Origin: CAVUXJ01 sp963814975
Lineage (GTDB): Bacteria; Acidobacteriota; Vicinamibacteria; Vicinamibacterales; CAVVIG01
Length of the DNA: 64,000 bases
Reading direction: 5' to 3'
Assembly (NCBI GenBank): GCA_963814975.1
Contig: CAWFFB010000005.1
Span: 57,835 to 121,834 of the forward strand
This document shows positions 62,790 through 64,000 of the stretch, one piece after another; the first letter of the stretch is position 1, and each line of letters starts with the position of its first letter. The translations under genes and the position numbers were made by a program. Under the pieces are notes generated by a model. It was not told the DNA's origin, ran no database searches, and was given only the letters and a program-made list of their open reading frames with translations.

Positions 62790-63664
62790 CTACGCGGCTC
62801 GTCGTTCATAGTCAACGGGCGACTGATATCCCAGCGCCGAATGCAGGCGCTGATGGTTGTAGTACCGGATATAGCGGCGCAGCTGCTCCGAAGCTCGGTG
62901 ACGGACTGAAACGACCGGCCGTGAATCACGTCGGCCTTAAGCGAGTGAAAGAACGACTCCATGTGGGCGTTCTCGCCCGGGGCGCCACCCCGCGTCATGC
63001 TCTGTCGCACGCCGCTCGGCCGCCAGACGCGCGCGAACGCGCGTGCCTTGAAACTCGCTGCCGCGATCGCTGTGAAAGATTAGCCCGGCGTCGGGCGCCG
63101 GCGTCGTAGCGCCGCGTCCAGCACGGCGCGGGTCACGCGCGAGTCCCGCGTCGCCGCGAGCCGCCACGCCAGCACGCCGACGCGAGCACTGATCCAACAC
63201 GACGACGAGATACCACCACCGGCCGCCGACGGCGAGATACGTCACGTCCCCCACCCAGATCTGATTGGGCCGCGTCGCCTGCGTCCGGCGCACGTGATTC
63301 GGCTGCCGGCTGAACCACCGATGCGTGCCGGCCTTGCCCCGATACACGCGCGCGACCGCGCGCGCGGAGGCCGGCCGCGCGCATCAGCCGCGCCACGCGC
63401 CGGCGACTGACGCGGTGGCCGCGCGCCATCAACGCCTGCTGGATCCGCGGACTGCCGTAGGTCCCGCCGCTGCGCTCGAAGATCGCACGCATCTCCTCGA
63501 GCAATGACCCGGTCCTGCCTCCGACGCGCACTCACCGGCCGCGCGCGCCACGCATAGAACCCCGCGCGCGTGACCGCGAACAGCCGACAGAGCCGCGTCA
63601 CACCGAACCGTTCCCGCTCTTCTTCGATGAACGCGAAGACGTCGGCTTTCGTGCGGAGGTGAAC
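62790..63664 (-). pseudogene. IS3-type orfB (DDE transposase) broken by multiple frame changes
   Basis: In order, separate frames give VTRLCRLFAVTRAGFYAWRA, then LLEEMRAIFERSGGTYGSPR (HTH_21), then YRGKAGTHRWFSRQPNHVRR and WVGDVTYLAVGGRWWYLVVV (first Asp), then IFHSDRGSEFQ (second Asp), then GAPGENAHMESFFHSLKADV (Glu) and finally YYNHQRLHSALGYQSPVDYE with a TAG at 62790-62792. All catalytic residues remain, but at least four frame changes are needed. A run of seven A on the coding strand (63673-63679) just before it is where IS3 elements often carry a slippery site. Confidence 0.75.
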
Positions 63665-63677
63665 CGGATGAGTTTTT

Positions 63678-63965
63678 TTAAGCAGCGCATGCTCCTCTTG
63701 CGAGCAGCGCGTGTGCCCGCTGCAGCGCCTGGAAGCGCTTCATCGTGCGCGCCGGCGGCGCCTTCACCGCCTTCGGCACCGACACGCGCCCGCGCAGCAC
63801 GCCGTCGCGCGCTTCCTTCCGCCAGCGCGACAACATGAACGGATGGATCTCGAGCGCGTCGGCCACCGCCTGCACCTCGACGCCCTGCAACTGACTGAGC
63901 TTCACCGCCTTGAGTTTGAACTCCAGGCTGTACCGCTGGACTTTCGCGGACCCGCGACGTGGCAT
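63678..63965 (-). CDS. IS3-type orfA (transposase helix-turn-helix protein)
   Basis: This 95-residue protein has the orfA helix-turn-helix: RRGSAKVQRYSLEFKLKAVK, then LQGVEVQAVADALEIHPFML and SRWRKEARDG. It binds the element ends in IS3-family transposition. The natural tail with a leucine-zipper-like QEEHALLKK is reached only by a one-base change near 63697, so the frame end here is likely an artefact. Together with orfB it makes the complete transposase through ribosomal frameshifting in this family. Confidence 0.8.
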   Translation of the reverse strand: MPRRGSAKVQRYSLEFKLKAVKLSQLQGVEVQAVADALEIHPFMLSRWRKEARDGVLRGRVSVPKAVKAPPARTMKRFQALQRAHALLARGACAA

Positions 63966-64000
63966 CGGACACCTCCCGTTAGGTGGAAGTGTCTACTTTA

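Larger units (their letters stand above)
62774..63997 (-). mobile_element. IS3-family insertion sequence
   Basis: The element is bounded by AGTAGACA (62774-62781) and its complement TGTCTACT (63990-63997), giving 1224 bases, the normal size for IS3 elements. Inside are orfA and orfB on the minus strand. The outer ends beyond these 8-base repeats cannot be fixed because the window stops three bases later and no target duplication could be checked. orfB is broken by several frame changes. Confidence 0.7.

Overview
The window looks like a chromosomal contig from a high-GC, Gram-negative soil bacterium, most likely Acidobacteriota and plausibly the Vicinamibacteria. This is inferred from content: Oar-type receptors with an N-terminal carboxypeptidase-regulatory domain, a secreted PQQ-dehydrogenase/cytochrome/beta-propeller set, an ECF sigma/zinc-finger anti-sigma/periplasmic-protein trio, and paralogous secreted proteins of a type I associate with acidobacterial genomes. 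No rRNA, tRNA or CRISPR array was recognised.

Positions 1-12035 are core housekeeping: a JAMM peptidase (cut by the window edge), a secreted PKD protein, leucyl aminopeptidase with a coupled 57-residue membrane peptide, then two minus-strand runs. The first is RNase J > FtsK > AMIN/amidase_3 amidase. The second holds lexA, a DUF3467 protein, endonuclease III, a zincin-like protein and RsmA. lexA has a well-formed sigma70 promoter overlapped by a long inverted repeat. Positions 12185-24234 (plus strand) hold a PfkB kinase, a SAM methyltransferase, the sigma/anti-sigma cassette, a secreted protein, recG, rsmD, coaD, an aminotransferase, a CoA-binding protein, a CDGSH protein and a non-canonical Nramp transporter. 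Positions 24301-30625 (minus) are a proteostasis block, hspR > dnaJ-like > clpB > ftsH, preceded by a HAIR-like HspR operator built into a sigma70 promoter.

Positions 30691-34437 look rearranged: a truncated TerC gene abutting a Ca2+-type P-ATPase, an IS1380-type transposase remnant and an 80-bp long inverted repeat. Positions 34438-60154 are accessory and nutritional: an S4 protein, lactate permease, a coupled alpha/beta hydrolase + AAHS-type MFS pair, and a periplasmic oxidation locus (TonB receptor, c-type cytochrome, YncE-like propeller, two tandem quinoprotein dehydrogenases, and a convergent CxxCH/propeller protein). These are followed by a hydroxyacid dehydrogenase, two paralogous secreted proteins around a broken Oar receptor, an outer-membrane barrel and a HEAT-repeat protein. 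Positions 60155-63997 are IS-rich.

An overriding caveat is that reading frames break in many genes, including ones expected to be essential (ftsK, rnj, clpB). Uncorrected assembly indels are the simplest explanation, so most 'frameshifted' calls here should be read as probably intact genes. The internal deletions (MFS, Oar receptor, TerC) and two in-frame amber codons are harder to explain that way and may be real decay.
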